Under the pieces are notes generated by a model, which saw only the letters and a list, made by a program, of their open reading frames with translations, did not search any database and was not told where the DNA came from. Source: Catenibacterium mitsuoka_A (lineage in GTDB: Bacteria > Bacillota_I > Bacilli_A > Erysipelotrichales > Coprobacillaceae). From it: 12,851 bases of DNA. A program made the translations under genes and the position numbers. This document shows, in pieces, positions 1 through 5,838 of this stretch (positions within the stretch are counted from its first letter, which is position 1; each line of letters starts with the position of its first letter). The stretch lies in assembly GCF_964259225.1 (NCBI RefSeq), contig NZ_CAXVKN010000068.1. One strand, written 5' to 3'.

Positions 1-35
1 GACAGTAACTATATTATCATATACTCTTCAAATTT

Positions 36-73
36 AAAAGAAAAGACTGTTAACATTTAGTTTGTCAACAGTC
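36..73 (-). terminator. Intrinsic terminator of uppP
   Basis: On the minus strand a 10-bp stem (45-54 paired with 64-73, one G-U wobble) with a 9-base loop is followed directly by TTTTCTTTT (36-44). This is a canonical Rho-independent terminator facing out of uppP, about 30 bases after its stop codon. Confidence 0.85.
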
Positions 74-75
74 TG

Positions 76-102
76 AAACAATGGCTCGCGCCATTGTTTT
101 TT
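76..102 (+). terminator. Plus-strand hairpin terminator between uppP and the left edge
   Basis: A perfect 10-bp stem (76-85 with 90-99) and 4-base loop is followed on the plus strand by a run of T (97-102). The orientation suits a convergent plus-strand gene ending left of the window, which I cannot see. Read on the minus strand the loop is GCGA, a GNRA tetraloop, so the same hairpin would also fold at the end of the uppP message ahead of its own terminator. Confidence 0.6.
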
Positions 103-943
103 ATTTAATGATAAAGAAATATGCAAGTACTAATAGTCCTAATACAATTCTATACCAACCAAATACCTTGAAGTCATGCTTCTTGATATAGCTCATTAAG
201 AACTTGATGATTAAAATTGATGATACAAATGCGACAAGCATACCAAGTCCTAATACTGCAAGCTGTGAAGCTGTAAATGCAAGACCAAACTTAACTAGTT
301 TTAATAAGCTTGCGCCAAACATAACAGGAATAGCTAAGAAGAATGTAAATTCTGCAGCAACTGTACGGCTAACACCTAACATTAATCCACCAAGGATTGT
401 CGCACCAGAACGAGATGTACCTGGGAAAATAGCTGCAATTAACTGGAACATACCAATTAAGAAAGCAGTTTTACCATTAATAGCTTTTAAAGAGTTAATT
501 TTAGGTCTTAGTGATGCATTTCTATTTTCAATTACGATAAATCCAATACCAAAGACAATTAATGCTAGAGCGACACAAGGTGGATTATAGAATAATGCTT
601 CAAATACATCATCAAATAATAATCCTACTACTGCTGCTGGGATACATGCAAAGATGATCTTAAGCCATAAATCAAAGATATCTCTATCTACATATTTAAA
701 GAAACCTTTTACCATTGGATTTGTATTCTTCTTAAATGGCCAGATCTGATTCCAATAGATAACTACTACTGCAAGAATAGCACCTAACTGAATTACAACC
801 TGGAACATAGAATAGAAATCTTTAGAAACATCTAATTTCACAAATTCATTTAATAAAATCATATGTCCAGTACTACTGATAGGTAACCACTCAGTGATAC
901 CTTCTACAATACCAAACAAAATAGTTTTTAAATAGAGTAACAT
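101..943 (-). CDS. uppP: Undecaprenyl-diphosphate phosphatase UppP (BacA family)
   Basis: This integral membrane enzyme dephosphorylates undecaprenyl pyrophosphate to the monophosphate, recycling the lipid carrier used for peptidoglycan and other wall polymers; extra copies give bacitracin resistance in other bacteria. The 280-residue product has the normal family length and is hydrophobic almost throughout. Both family signatures are intact: EGITEWLPISSTGH at residues 14-27, with the conserved glutamates E14 and E18 and histidine H27, and PGTSRSG at 174-180, containing the catalytic arginine R178. The start is supported by an AAGGAGA ribosome site 6-7 bases upstream. The gene is alone between its own promoter (972-999) and terminator (36-73), so it is probably monocistronic. 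Nothing is odd about it. Function is assigned from the motifs and is very likely right. Confidence 0.97.
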   Translation of the reverse strand: MLLYLKTILFGIVEGITEWLPISSTGHMILLNEFVKLDVSKDFYSMFQVVIQLGAILAVVVIYWNQIWPFKKNTNPMVKGFFKYVDRDIFDLWLKIIFACIPAAVVGLLFDDVFEALFYNPPCVALALIVFGIGFIVIENRNASLRPKINSLKAINGKTAFLIGMFQLIAAIFPGTSRSGATILGGLMLGVSRTVAAEFTFFLAIPVMFGASLLKLVKFGLAFTASQLAVLGLGMLVAFVSSILIIKFLMSYIKKHDFKVFGWYRIVLGLLVLAYFFIIK

Positions 944-971
944 AATAATCTCCTTTTTTATTGTCTTTTTG

Positions 972-999
972 ATTATGGCACAATTCTCATTATTTTCAA
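972..999 (-). promoter_or_regulatory. Promoter of uppP
   Basis: On the minus strand TTGAAA (994-999), a 16-base spacer and CATAAT (972-977) form a sigma-A-type promoter about 30 bases before the uppP start codon. It lies between the ridA terminator and uppP, as expected for separate transcription. Confidence 0.7.
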
Positions 1000-1010
1000 G
1001 GTTTTAAGCA

Positions 1011-1041
1011 TAAAAAAAGACTTTCTCGGATGAGAAAGTCT
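1011..1041 (-). terminator. Intrinsic terminator overlapping the ridA stop codon
   Basis: A perfect 10-bp stem (1018-1027 with 1032-1041) with a 4-base loop is followed on the minus strand by seven T (1011-1017). The first stem arm includes part of the ridA stop codon (1040-1042), so the terminator starts inside the gene. Confidence 0.9.
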
Positions 1042-1414
1042 ATTTTACTGCAACGACTTCAACTTCTAGTAAAGCACCTTTAGGAAGTTTAGCAACTTCT
1101 ACAGCACTTCTTGCTGGATAAGGTTCTTCAAAGTATTCAGCATAGATACCATTCATAGTTGCGAAATCATTAATATTATCTAAAAATACAGTTGTTTTCA
1201 CAACATTCTTGAATGTAAGATTCTGACTCTCAAGTAAACCTTTTACATTATCTAATGCACGTCTAGTCTGTGCTTCGATACCTTCTGGCATCACGCCTGT
1301 TTCAGGATCTAATGGAATCTGTCCTGAGAAGAAGATCATATTGCCAATATCAATTCCCTGGCTATATGGTCCAATAGCACCTGGTGCTTTGTCTGTTTTT
1401 ACTACTTTAGTCAT
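1040..1414 (-). CDS. ridA: RidA family reactive enamine/imine deaminase
   Basis: RidA (YjgF/YER057c/UK114 family) hydrolyses reactive enamine and imine intermediates, such as 2-aminoacrylate released by pyridoxal-phosphate enzymes, to the keto acid and ammonia, protecting PLP enzymes from damage. It is a cytosolic homotrimer. The 124-residue product has the usual length. Visible family features are GPYSQG near residues 15-20 with Y17, the SGQIP strand near 30-34, and the C-terminal signature PARSAVEVAKLPKGA (100-114) containing the substrate-binding arginine R102, followed by the conserved glutamate in LEVEV. The start has a strong AGGAGG site 8 bases upstream. It is transcribed divergently from the thioredoxin-fold gene at 1531 and ends in its own terminator. 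Some family members have other or no deaminase activity, but the arginine is present here. Confidence 0.95.
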   Translation of the reverse strand: MTKVVKTDKAPGAIGPYSQGIDIGNMIFFSGQIPLDPETGVMPEGIEAQTRRALDNVKGLLESQNLTFKNVVKTTVFLDNINDFATMNGIYAEYFEEPYPARSAVEVAKLPKGALLEVEVVAVK

Positions 1415-1437
1415 TTGTACATCCTCCTAATGCCCTC

Positions 1438-1467
1438 ATTATAACATTCTTATACACTAAAGTGAAA
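1438..1467 (-). promoter_or_regulatory. Probable ridA promoter
   Basis: A perfect minus-strand -10 box TATAAT (1438-1443) lies just before the AGGAGG of ridA. The -35 is weak: TTCACT at 17 bases (1461-1466) or TTTCAC at 18 bases. The assignment therefore rests mainly on the -10 box and its position. Confidence 0.5.
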
Positions 1468-1476
1468 CATAAGATA

Positions 1477-1505
1477 TTGTCATAAAGGGTAGAATTTGCT
1501 ACAAT
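1477..1505 (+). promoter_or_regulatory. Promoter of the thioredoxin-fold gene
   Basis: TTGTCA (1477-1482), a 17-base spacer and TACAAT (1500-1505) match the sigma-A consensus at 5/6 in both boxes. It is divergent to the ridA promoter within a 116-base intergenic region. Confidence 0.75.
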
Positions 1506-1530
1506 ATTTAAGCGGAGGCATACAAGAATT

Positions 1531-1953
1531 ATGAAAGATTTTATCAAGAAATTTGCACGTGAAATCAGTGTTTTTGGATTAGTACTTGTTGTATTCCTTG
1601 GATTATTTATTTATCGTCAGGCAACATATGCAACATATACAACTTTATCAAGCACTAAGTTTGAACAGAAGATTGAAAACAAGGATAGTTTCATTCTTGT
1701 TGCAGGTAATAGTTCTGATAATACTATGAAGTCTTTCCAGGAAGTAATGACTACTTACCAGACAAAGAATAGAAAAAATAAAATTTATTATGTTGATACA
1801 AAAGGAAAGTCTTCTAATTACCTTACTAAGAAATTAAATGTCAATGTCTCTACACCTTGTACATTTATTATAAAAAAAGGTAAAGTGACTGCAAAGTATC
1901 CAGGTGCTCTACAGTACTACTATTTCAAAGATTTTATAAATGCAAACCTATAA
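1531..1953 (+). CDS. Membrane-anchored thioredoxin-fold protein lacking CxxC
   Basis: The 140-residue product has one N-terminal membrane segment (about 13-28) after a basic start, placing the rest outside the membrane. The soluble part has the look of a thioredoxin fold: a strand FILVAG (54-59), a helix, a strand IYYVDT (85-90), then STPCTFIIKKGKV (107-119), which resembles the cis-proline loop and following strands of thioredoxins and of bacteriocin-transport accessory proteins. Where the CxxC should sit there is NSSDNTMK (60-67), so the redox centre is missing; the only cysteine is C110, right after the presumed cis-proline P109. A redox function is therefore unlikely; a chaperone-like or binding role is possible but not shown. 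The ribosome site GGAGG is 12 bases before ATG, longer than usual, and no better in-frame start exists. It has its own promoter and terminator. Confidence 0.75.
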   Translation: MKDFIKKFAREISVFGLVLVVFLGLFIYRQATYATYTTLSSTKFEQKIENKDSFILVAGNSSDNTMKSFQEVMTTYQTKNRKNKIYYVDTKGKSSNYLTKKLNVNVSTPCTFIIKKGKVTAKYPGALQYYYFKDFINANL

Positions 1954-1954
1954 A

Positions 1955-1981
1955 AGAGATTGCCCGAAAGGCAATCTTTTT
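1955..1981 (+). terminator. Intrinsic terminator of the thioredoxin-fold gene
   Basis: An 8-bp stem (1957-1964 with 1970-1977), loop CGAAA, begins three bases after the stop codon and runs into TTTTT (1977-1981). It separates this gene from the recombinase. Confidence 0.85.
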
Positions 1982-1983
1982 AC

Positions 1984-2012
1984 TTGTAAAATTTTTTATT
2001 AATATATATAAA
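1984..2012 (+). promoter_or_regulatory. Upstream promoter of the serine recombinase
   Basis: TTGTAA (1984-1989), a 17-base spacer and TATAAA (2007-2012) form a promoter whose transcript would start near 2019 and include the whole leader hairpin at 2031-2051. A second, perfect -10 box TATAAT at 2027-2032 has no good -35; a transcript from it would start near 2039 and lack the left arm of the hairpin. Confidence 0.55.
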
Positions 2013-2030
2013 AAGCTCATATTTTGTATA

Positions 2031-2051
2031 ATCTCCATAATTAATGGAGGT
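2031..2051 (+). promoter_or_regulatory. Inverted repeat covering the recombinase ribosome binding site
   Basis: Bases 2031-2038 pair with 2044-2051 (8 bp, one G-U wobble; perfect core CTCCAT/ATGGAG) around the loop AATTA. The right arm contains the Shine-Dalgarno GGAGG (2046-2050), seven bases before the start codon, and the left arm overlaps the TATAAT box at 2027-2032. As RNA it could hide the ribosome site; as DNA it could be an operator for autoregulation. Either role is inferred. Confidence 0.5.
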
Positions 2052-2057
2052 AAGGGT

Positions 2058-2666
2058 ATGAAATATGCTTATATTAGAGTTTCTACTAAAGACCAGAATA
2101 TTGATAGACAGGTAGAAGCGATGAAAGAGGCTGGTATTGATAAGAGTAAGATGTTTATTGATAAGCAGTCAGGTAAGGATTTTGAACGTAAGAATTATAA
2201 GAAAATGTTAAGAAAGCTGAAGGCAGGTGATGAAGTGTATATTAAGTCTATTGATCGACTTGGCAGAAATTATGATGAGATTATTGAACAATGGAGAATA
2301 CTGACAAAAGATAAGGATGTAGATGTGAGTGTATTAGATTTTCCACTTCTTGATACAAAAAATAAGATCAATGGCTTAACAGGAAAGTTTATTGCAGATC
2401 TTGTATTACAGATATTGTCCTATGTTGCCCAGATAGAAAGAGAAAATATTAGACAAAGACAAGCTGAAGGTATTAGAATCGCAAAAGAAAAAGGTGTGAA
2501 GTTTGGTAGACCAGTCATGGATATTCCAGAGAATTTTGATTCTATTTATCAGCTTTGGGAGAATAATTTAATTAGTTTAAGAGAAGCAGGAAGGATGCTG
2601 GAAATAAGTCATACGACATTCCAGAGACTTGCAAAAAGATATAATAATAAAGATGTCAGCCGTTAA
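2058..2666 (+). CDS. Small serine recombinase (resolvase/invertase family)
   Basis: This is a site-specific DNA recombinase that would cut and rejoin DNA through a serine-phosphate link. The 202-residue product has the two expected parts: a resolvase catalytic domain (about 1-140) beginning MKYAYIRVSTKDQ, with nucleophile S9 and R7, and the SIDRLGRN motif near 64-71 containing the D67-R68 pair; then a linker with GRP and a C-terminal helix-turn-helix (about 170-198, NLISLREAGRMLEISHTTF). Length is full for a Tn3-type resolvase or DNA invertase. A GGAGG site 7 bases upstream supports the start. No transposase, terminal repeats or invertible segment is seen nearby, so it is a solitary gene, of a kind frequent in Firmicutes chromosomes; its target site is unknown. 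Its stop codon lies in the loop of the shared terminator. Confidence 0.9.
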   Translation: MKYAYIRVSTKDQNIDRQVEAMKEAGIDKSKMFIDKQSGKDFERKNYKKMLRKLKAGDEVYIKSIDRLGRNYDEIIEQWRILTKDKDVDVSVLDFPLLDTKNKINGLTGKFIADLVLQILSYVAQIERENIRQRQAEGIRIAKEKGVKFGRPVMDIPENFDSIYQLWENNLISLREAGRMLEISHTTFQRLAKRYNNKDVSR

Positions 2667-2681
2667 GCTGACATCTTTTTA
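2649..2681. terminator. Bidirectional terminator shared by recombinase and zinc-ribbon gene
   Basis: A perfect 12-bp stem (2649-2660 with 2667-2678) encloses a 6-base loop that carries the recombinase stop codon (2664-2666). The plus strand runs into TTTTT, and the minus strand into TTTATTATTATTAT. The stop codon of the opposing gene (2679-2681) abuts the right arm, so one hairpin serves both convergent genes. Confidence 0.9.
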
Positions 2682-2996
2682 CTTTTTGAATTCTATTTCA
2701 TTAAGTGGTACATCATTTTTTAACTTGTGGTTACAATTAGGACATCTATTTTCTACACCAGTCACAAAACTTCTAGACTTTGTAAAAACATCAACATGAC
2801 CACATGAGTCACAACGACATCTTTTCATTAAAGTAAAATTATAAGCCATAAGTAAGATATAAAGCACAACAGTCCCTATAGTTCCAGGTAAACCCCATGA
2901 CATAAAGAAACTGACTAGTATACCAATAATTAATAAGAAGTTAGAACCTATTTCTATTCTTCTAATTGTTTTCGCATATTGATTTCTATTTTTCAT
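2679..2996 (-). CDS. Small two-helix membrane protein with C-terminal zinc ribbon
   Basis: I do not recognise this 105-residue protein as a named family. It has a basic N-terminus, two hydrophobic segments (about 18-33 and 37-55) forming a hairpin in the membrane, and a C-terminal domain with CDSC (62-65) and CPNC (85-88), a typical zinc-ribbon spacing; C60 is an extra cysteine. The ribbon is probably cytoplasmic. A longer reading frame extends to 3092, but that part lies within alr. The chosen ATG at 2996 has GGAGAG five bases upstream and overlaps the end of alr by 11 bases, sharing the bases of its stop codon region, so translation is probably coupled to alr. Function is unknown; a link to alanine racemase is suggested only by position. 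Confidence 0.7.
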   Translation of the reverse strand: MKNRNQYAKTIRRIEIGSNFLLIIGILVSFFMSWGLPGTIGTVVLYILLMAYNFTLMKRCRCDSCGHVDVFTKSRSFVTGVENRCPNCNHKLKNDVPLNEIEFKK

Positions 2997-4062
2997 ATAT
3001 TCTCTCCACTCTTGGTGAAATGAGACAGATGATTTCATAAGGGATTGTATTGATTTCTTTAGCCATTTTCGCAAGTGAGATATGTTCTCCAAAGATTTCT
3101 ACATCATCCCCAGGTTTTACATTTTCATCTACCTTCACCATGCACTGATCCATACATACTCTTCCTACTACAGGATAGTAATGACCATTAATATAGACTT
3201 CTCTACCCTGATTAGCACGTGTAAATCCATCTGCATAACCAATTGGTAAAGTCGCAATATATTGGTCCTCATCAGCTGTATAAGTCATACCATAACCAAT
3301 CTTTTCACCTTTAGGTACAACTTTAACCATAGCAACTTTTGTATAAAGACTCATAGCTTGTTTTAAATCACTATTTTCTTCACCGCGTGGATCTACACCA
3401 TACATCGCAATACCAATACGTGTCAAATTACCATAGTCTGAATGATGGAACATCATAGCAGCTGAGTTATCACAATGAATATATTTAAAACGGTTATTAC
3501 CTACAATAGATTTAAATAAAGCCAATTGTTTTTCATATTCATCATCTTGAGAGAAATCATCTGCTGTCGCAAAATGAGTAAAGATTCCTTCTACATCAAT
3601 TTTAGAAGAATCAATCATTTCCATAGCCTTTTCAAATTCTTTTTCTGTCTTAAAACCAATTCTGTTCATTCCTGAATCAATGCTTAAATGAACCTTAACA
3701 GGAGCATCATAGTGATGCATCTCATTAATCTTATTTAAGTAATCAAAAGAGAATAAAGCAAGGCTGATATTCTTCTTAATCGCAATATCTAAGTCTTCTA
3801 GTGGTATTGCACCTAATACTAGAATATCCTGCTTTACACCTAAGTCTCTTAAGTCTACAGCTTCTTTTAAAGTAGCTACTGCAAACATCTGAATAATAGA
3901 TTCATCCTTTAAAACAGAAGCAACTTCCTTATAGCCATGTCCATACGCATTTGCTTTAATGATAGCCACCATAGGCTTTTTAGTTTTTTTATATAATGTT
4001 TCTACATTTTCTTTAATATAATCTAAACGTACTTTTGCATACGTATCACGATAACGTGTCAT
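2986..4062 (-). CDS. alr: Alanine racemase
   Basis: Alr interconverts L- and D-alanine with pyridoxal phosphate, supplying D-alanine for peptidoglycan and teichoic acid. The 358-residue protein has normal length and both domains: an N-terminal TIM barrel with the PLP lysine K36 in the motif VAIIKANAYGHG (32-43), SGMNRIG (130-136) with the conserved arginine R134, and a C-terminal beta domain with the second catalytic base Y261 in IGYGMTY and the VCMDQ motif (302-306) whose neighbouring residues line the active-site entrance. The C-terminus NTIPYEIICLISPRV matches the family end, so it is complete. The start has AGAGGA 7 bases upstream. It heads a two-gene unit with the zinc-ribbon protein. 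The promoter contains a perfect inverted repeat, which suggests regulation. Confidence 0.97.
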   Translation of the reverse strand: MTRYRDTYAKVRLDYIKENVETLYKKTKKPMVAIIKANAYGHGYKEVASVLKDESIIQMFAVATLKEAVDLRDLGVKQDILVLGAIPLEDLDIAIKKNISLALFSFDYLNKINEMHHYDAPVKVHLSIDSGMNRIGFKTEKEFEKAMEMIDSSKIDVEGIFTHFATADDFSQDDEYEKQLALFKSIVGNNRFKYIHCDNSAAMMFHHSDYGNLTRIGIAMYGVDPRGEENSDLKQAMSLYTKVAMVKVVPKGEKIGYGMTYTADEDQYIATLPIGYADGFTRANQGREVYINGHYYPVVGRVCMDQCMVKVDENVKPGDDVEIFGEHISLAKMAKEINTIPYEIICLISPRVERIYEK

Positions 4063-4087
4063 TTTATATTCCTCTTTTCCTTACGTA

Positions 4088-4116
4088 AAAAGTATAAACT
4101 AGAGATTTATACTTTT
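4088..4116. repeat. Perfect inverted repeat on the alr promoter
   Basis: Two 11-base arms, AAAGTATAAA plus one flanking A on the left (4088-4098) and its exact complement (4106-4116), are separated by CTAGAGA. The dyad spans the alr promoter from inside the -35 box through the -10 box. It is not followed by a T run in either direction that would make a normal terminator and lies upstream of the expected transcription start, so an operator is the better reading. Confidence 0.7.
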
Positions 4117-4119
4117 CAA
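4091..4119 (-). promoter_or_regulatory. Promoter of alr
   Basis: On the minus strand TTGAAA (4114-4119), exactly 17 bases, and TATACT (4091-4096) form a strong sigma-A-type promoter about 30 bases before the alr start codon. It overlaps the inverted repeat at 4088-4116. Confidence 0.8.
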
Positions 4120-4128
4120 GAACTGTTT

Positions 4129-4154
4129 GAAAAAGCAGCACTCACGTGCTGCTT
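4129..4154 (-). terminator. Terminator of the aldo/keto reductase-HAD operon
   Basis: A 9-bp perfect stem (4133-4141 with 4146-4154) with loop GTGA on the minus strand, a GNRA tetraloop, is followed by TTTTTC (4129-4134). The first arm includes two bases of the HAD gene stop codon (4153-4155). Confidence 0.88.
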
Positions 4155-4764
4155 AAAAGTCTGATAAGTGGCCATCTTTTCTATCGACACGATAACGGTA
4201 ACGGCATAATTCCAGCATTGGAAGATCAGAATTAGAATCAGAATAACCATAAGAATGATCATAATCTATTTCTAGATCATGTTCCTTCATATACTGATTA
4301 ATTCTAGTCACCTTTGCTTTACCTTTACAGTTCTCACCAATAATACGAGATGTATAATGTCCATCCTTTATTTGTGTCTTTGTACCCATTAACTCATCAC
4401 AAGGAAGTGTATTAAAGCGCATATAAGCTTCAGCACTGGCAGTGACAAGGAATACTAAACATCCTTCTTCCTGTCTCTTCTTCATCTCTTCAACCATATG
4501 AGGGTAATAAGTAGGTACGATATCCTTTTCATAACAGTCTTTGATTTCTTCTTCAGTGAGTAAATCTAAAGGGAAATGAACCCATGATTTCATTGATTCC
4601 ATAGAACAGATATGTAATACATAACCAATTCCATATGGAATAAGTGGAAGAAAACGGAATACTGATAAAGGATACTTCTTTAAAGTATAAGACAATAGCT
4701 TCCTAATAGAATCACCATGGGCTATTGTATAATCAAAATCAAAAAATGCACACTTCTGTTTCAT
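4153..4764 (-). CDS. HAD-IB family phosphatase
   Basis: A 203-residue haloacid-dehalogenase-type hydrolase. All four motifs are present: FFDFDYT (7-13) with nucleophile D9 and acid D11, VTAS (107-110), lysine K151 in KGKAKV, and GYSDSNSDLPML (173-184) with metal-binding D176 and D180. The helical insert after motif I contains a hydrophobic stretch (about 34-52), as in the HAD-IB group that includes SerB-like and PgpC-like lipid-phosphate phosphatases, so the substrate could be a small phosphate ester or a lipid; it cannot be told from sequence. The ATG at 4764 shares one base with the deoD stop (TGATG) and has GGAG 8 bases upstream; the TTG one codon earlier is less likely. It is the last gene of its operon, with the terminator overlapping its stop. 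Confidence 0.85.
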   Translation of the reverse strand: MKQKCAFFDFDYTIAHGDSIRKLLSYTLKKYPLSVFRFLPLIPYGIGYVLHICSMESMKSWVHFPLDLLTEEEIKDCYEKDIVPTYYPHMVEEMKKRQEEGCLVFLVTASAEAYMRFNTLPCDELMGTKTQIKDGHYTSRIIGENCKGKAKVTRINQYMKEHDLEIDYDHSYGYSDSNSDLPMLELCRYRYRVDRKDGHLSDF

Positions 4765-5468
4765 CAAGCAATCTCCAATGCGACTTCCATCATTGCAGTA
4801 AATGTCTTTTCTCTTTCTTGGGCAGTAGTTTCTGGTTCATCATTGACTAAAGAATCAGAGATTGTAAGTAATGTGAGAGCATTCTTACCTAAATAAGCAG
4901 CTGTTGCAAATAATGCATAAGATTCCATTTCTACTGCAAGAACACCCATTCTTGACCATTTTTCTACAGAAGTTGTATCTGCATGATAGAAAATATCAGA
5001 TGCTAATACATTACCTACATGGTAGTTGATCTTCTTGTCTTTTGCGAGTGTAACAGCTTTTTCTAATAATGAATAAGAAGAAATAGCTGAGAAAGTACCT
5101 GGTAATTCATATTGATGGGCAAAGTTAGAGTCTGTACATGAACCCTGAGCAATAATCACATCTCTAATATGTACATTCTTCTGCATAGAACCTGCACTAC
5201 CGATACGAATAATGTTTTCTACATCATATTGTGTGAATAATTCATAAGAATAGATACCAATAGAAGGCATACCCATTCCTGAACCCATAATAGAAATCTT
5301 CTTTCCTTTATAAGTTCCTGTATAACCAAACATATTTCTTACAGCGTTGAACTGTACAACATCTTCTAAATATGTTTCTGCCAGATATTTTGCACGTAAT
5401 GGGTCTCCTGGCATTAAGACTGTTTTTGCGATATCACCTTTTTTTGCTTCATTGTGTGGTGTTGCCAT
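4764..5468 (-). CDS. deoD: Purine nucleoside phosphorylase, DeoD type
   Basis: DeoD reversibly cleaves purine (deoxy)nucleosides with phosphate to the free base and (deoxy)ribose-1-phosphate, in purine salvage; the enzyme is a cytosolic hexamer. The 234-residue product is close to the E. coli length. Recognisable elements are MATPHN with the ribose-contacting H5, the phosphate-binding GDPLRAKY (21-28) with R24, RIGSAGS (88-94), the nucleoside-binding VEMES (179-183) and the catalytic aspartate D205 in TISDSL. AAAGGAG 8 bases before ATG supports the start. The first 20 bases overlap the end of the upstream lipoprotein gene, and its stop overlaps the HAD start, so translation through this segment is probably coupled. 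No other nucleoside-catabolism gene (deoB, deoC, pdp) is in the window. Confidence 0.96.
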   Translation of the reverse strand: MATPHNEAKKGDIAKTVLMPGDPLRAKYLAETYLEDVVQFNAVRNMFGYTGTYKGKKISIMGSGMGMPSIGIYSYELFTQYDVENIIRIGSAGSMQKNVHIRDVIIAQGSCTDSNFAHQYELPGTFSAISSYSLLEKAVTLAKDKKINYHVGNVLASDIFYHADTTSVEKWSRMGVLAVEMESYALFATAAYLGKNALTLLTISDSLVNDEPETTAQEREKTFTAMMEVALEIA

Positions 5469-5838
5469 AATTCGATCTCCTTTTATAATAATTTTTTAGA
5501 TTTGGTTTCTTACCTAATATGATTGCTTTTTTGAGTACCTTATATTCTTTACTAGAATAACCTGCTTTCGCAAATGACTCTGTCATTATGACAGGAGCCT
5601 GGTTATCACTCAAACCATCATATAATGCGATATCTTTCTTATAGGCTAAAATATGTGTATCAATATCAATCATATGCAGCTGAATGTTTTCATCATCCTT
5701 GAAATCATCTATTAATATTCTACAATTTCCACAGGACTTAAGTCCATAGACTTTTACAGAATATATATTCTTTTTACATGATGTACTACTTAACAGTAAA
5801 CCTACGATTATTAAAATCTTGAGTAGGTTTCTTTCCAT
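5449..5838 (-). CDS. Thioredoxin-like lipoprotein 2 (CxxC)
   Basis: A 129-residue predicted lipoprotein: a hydrophobic signal (residues 4-16) ends in LLSSTSC with lipidated C21, followed by a short domain with strand SVKVYG, redox motif CGNC (36-39) and a likely cis-proline loop QAPVI (80-84). It should act outside the membrane in thiol-disulfide exchange. It looks like a diverged paralogue of the gene just upstream: both have Y-x-x-K-[TS]-C-x-x-C, a similar cis-proline region, and end near GKKP followed by an RR pair. The start is uncertain. ATG 5838 gives a normal signal peptide but has no clear ribosome site; ATG 5880 has AGGA 10 bases upstream but a 35-residue signal. Either way the signal peptide is encoded within the end of the upstream gene. 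Partner and substrate are unknown. Confidence 0.7.
   Translation of the reverse strand: MERNLLKILIIVGLLLSSTSCKKNIYSVKVYGLKSCGNCRILIDDFKDDENIQLHMIDIDTHILAYKKDIALYDGLSDNQAPVIMTESFAKAGYSSKEYKVLKKAIILGKKPNLKNYYKRRSNYGNTTQ

Noticed and set aside
204..590. Plus-strand open frame opposite uppP
   Set aside because: It lies wholly antisense to a gene with intact family motifs, has no ribosome site and no recognisable protein features.
1954..2057. Attachment site or element border next to the recombinase
   Set aside because: I looked for direct repeats flanking the recombinase and saw none; the region is accounted for by a terminator, promoters and the leader hairpin.
2997..3092. 32-codon upstream extension of the zinc-ribbon gene
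   Set aside because: It lies inside alr in another frame; the ATG at 2996 has its own ribosome site and the usual coupling overlap.
4088..4116. Invertible element acted on by the nearby serine recombinase
   Set aside because: The arms are only 7 bases apart, too close for inversion of a segment, and they lie within a promoter; an operator is simpler.
4063..4152. Riboswitch or T-box leader before alr
   Set aside because: The region is only 90 bases, and the part after the transcript start is about 25 bases, too short for any such structure.
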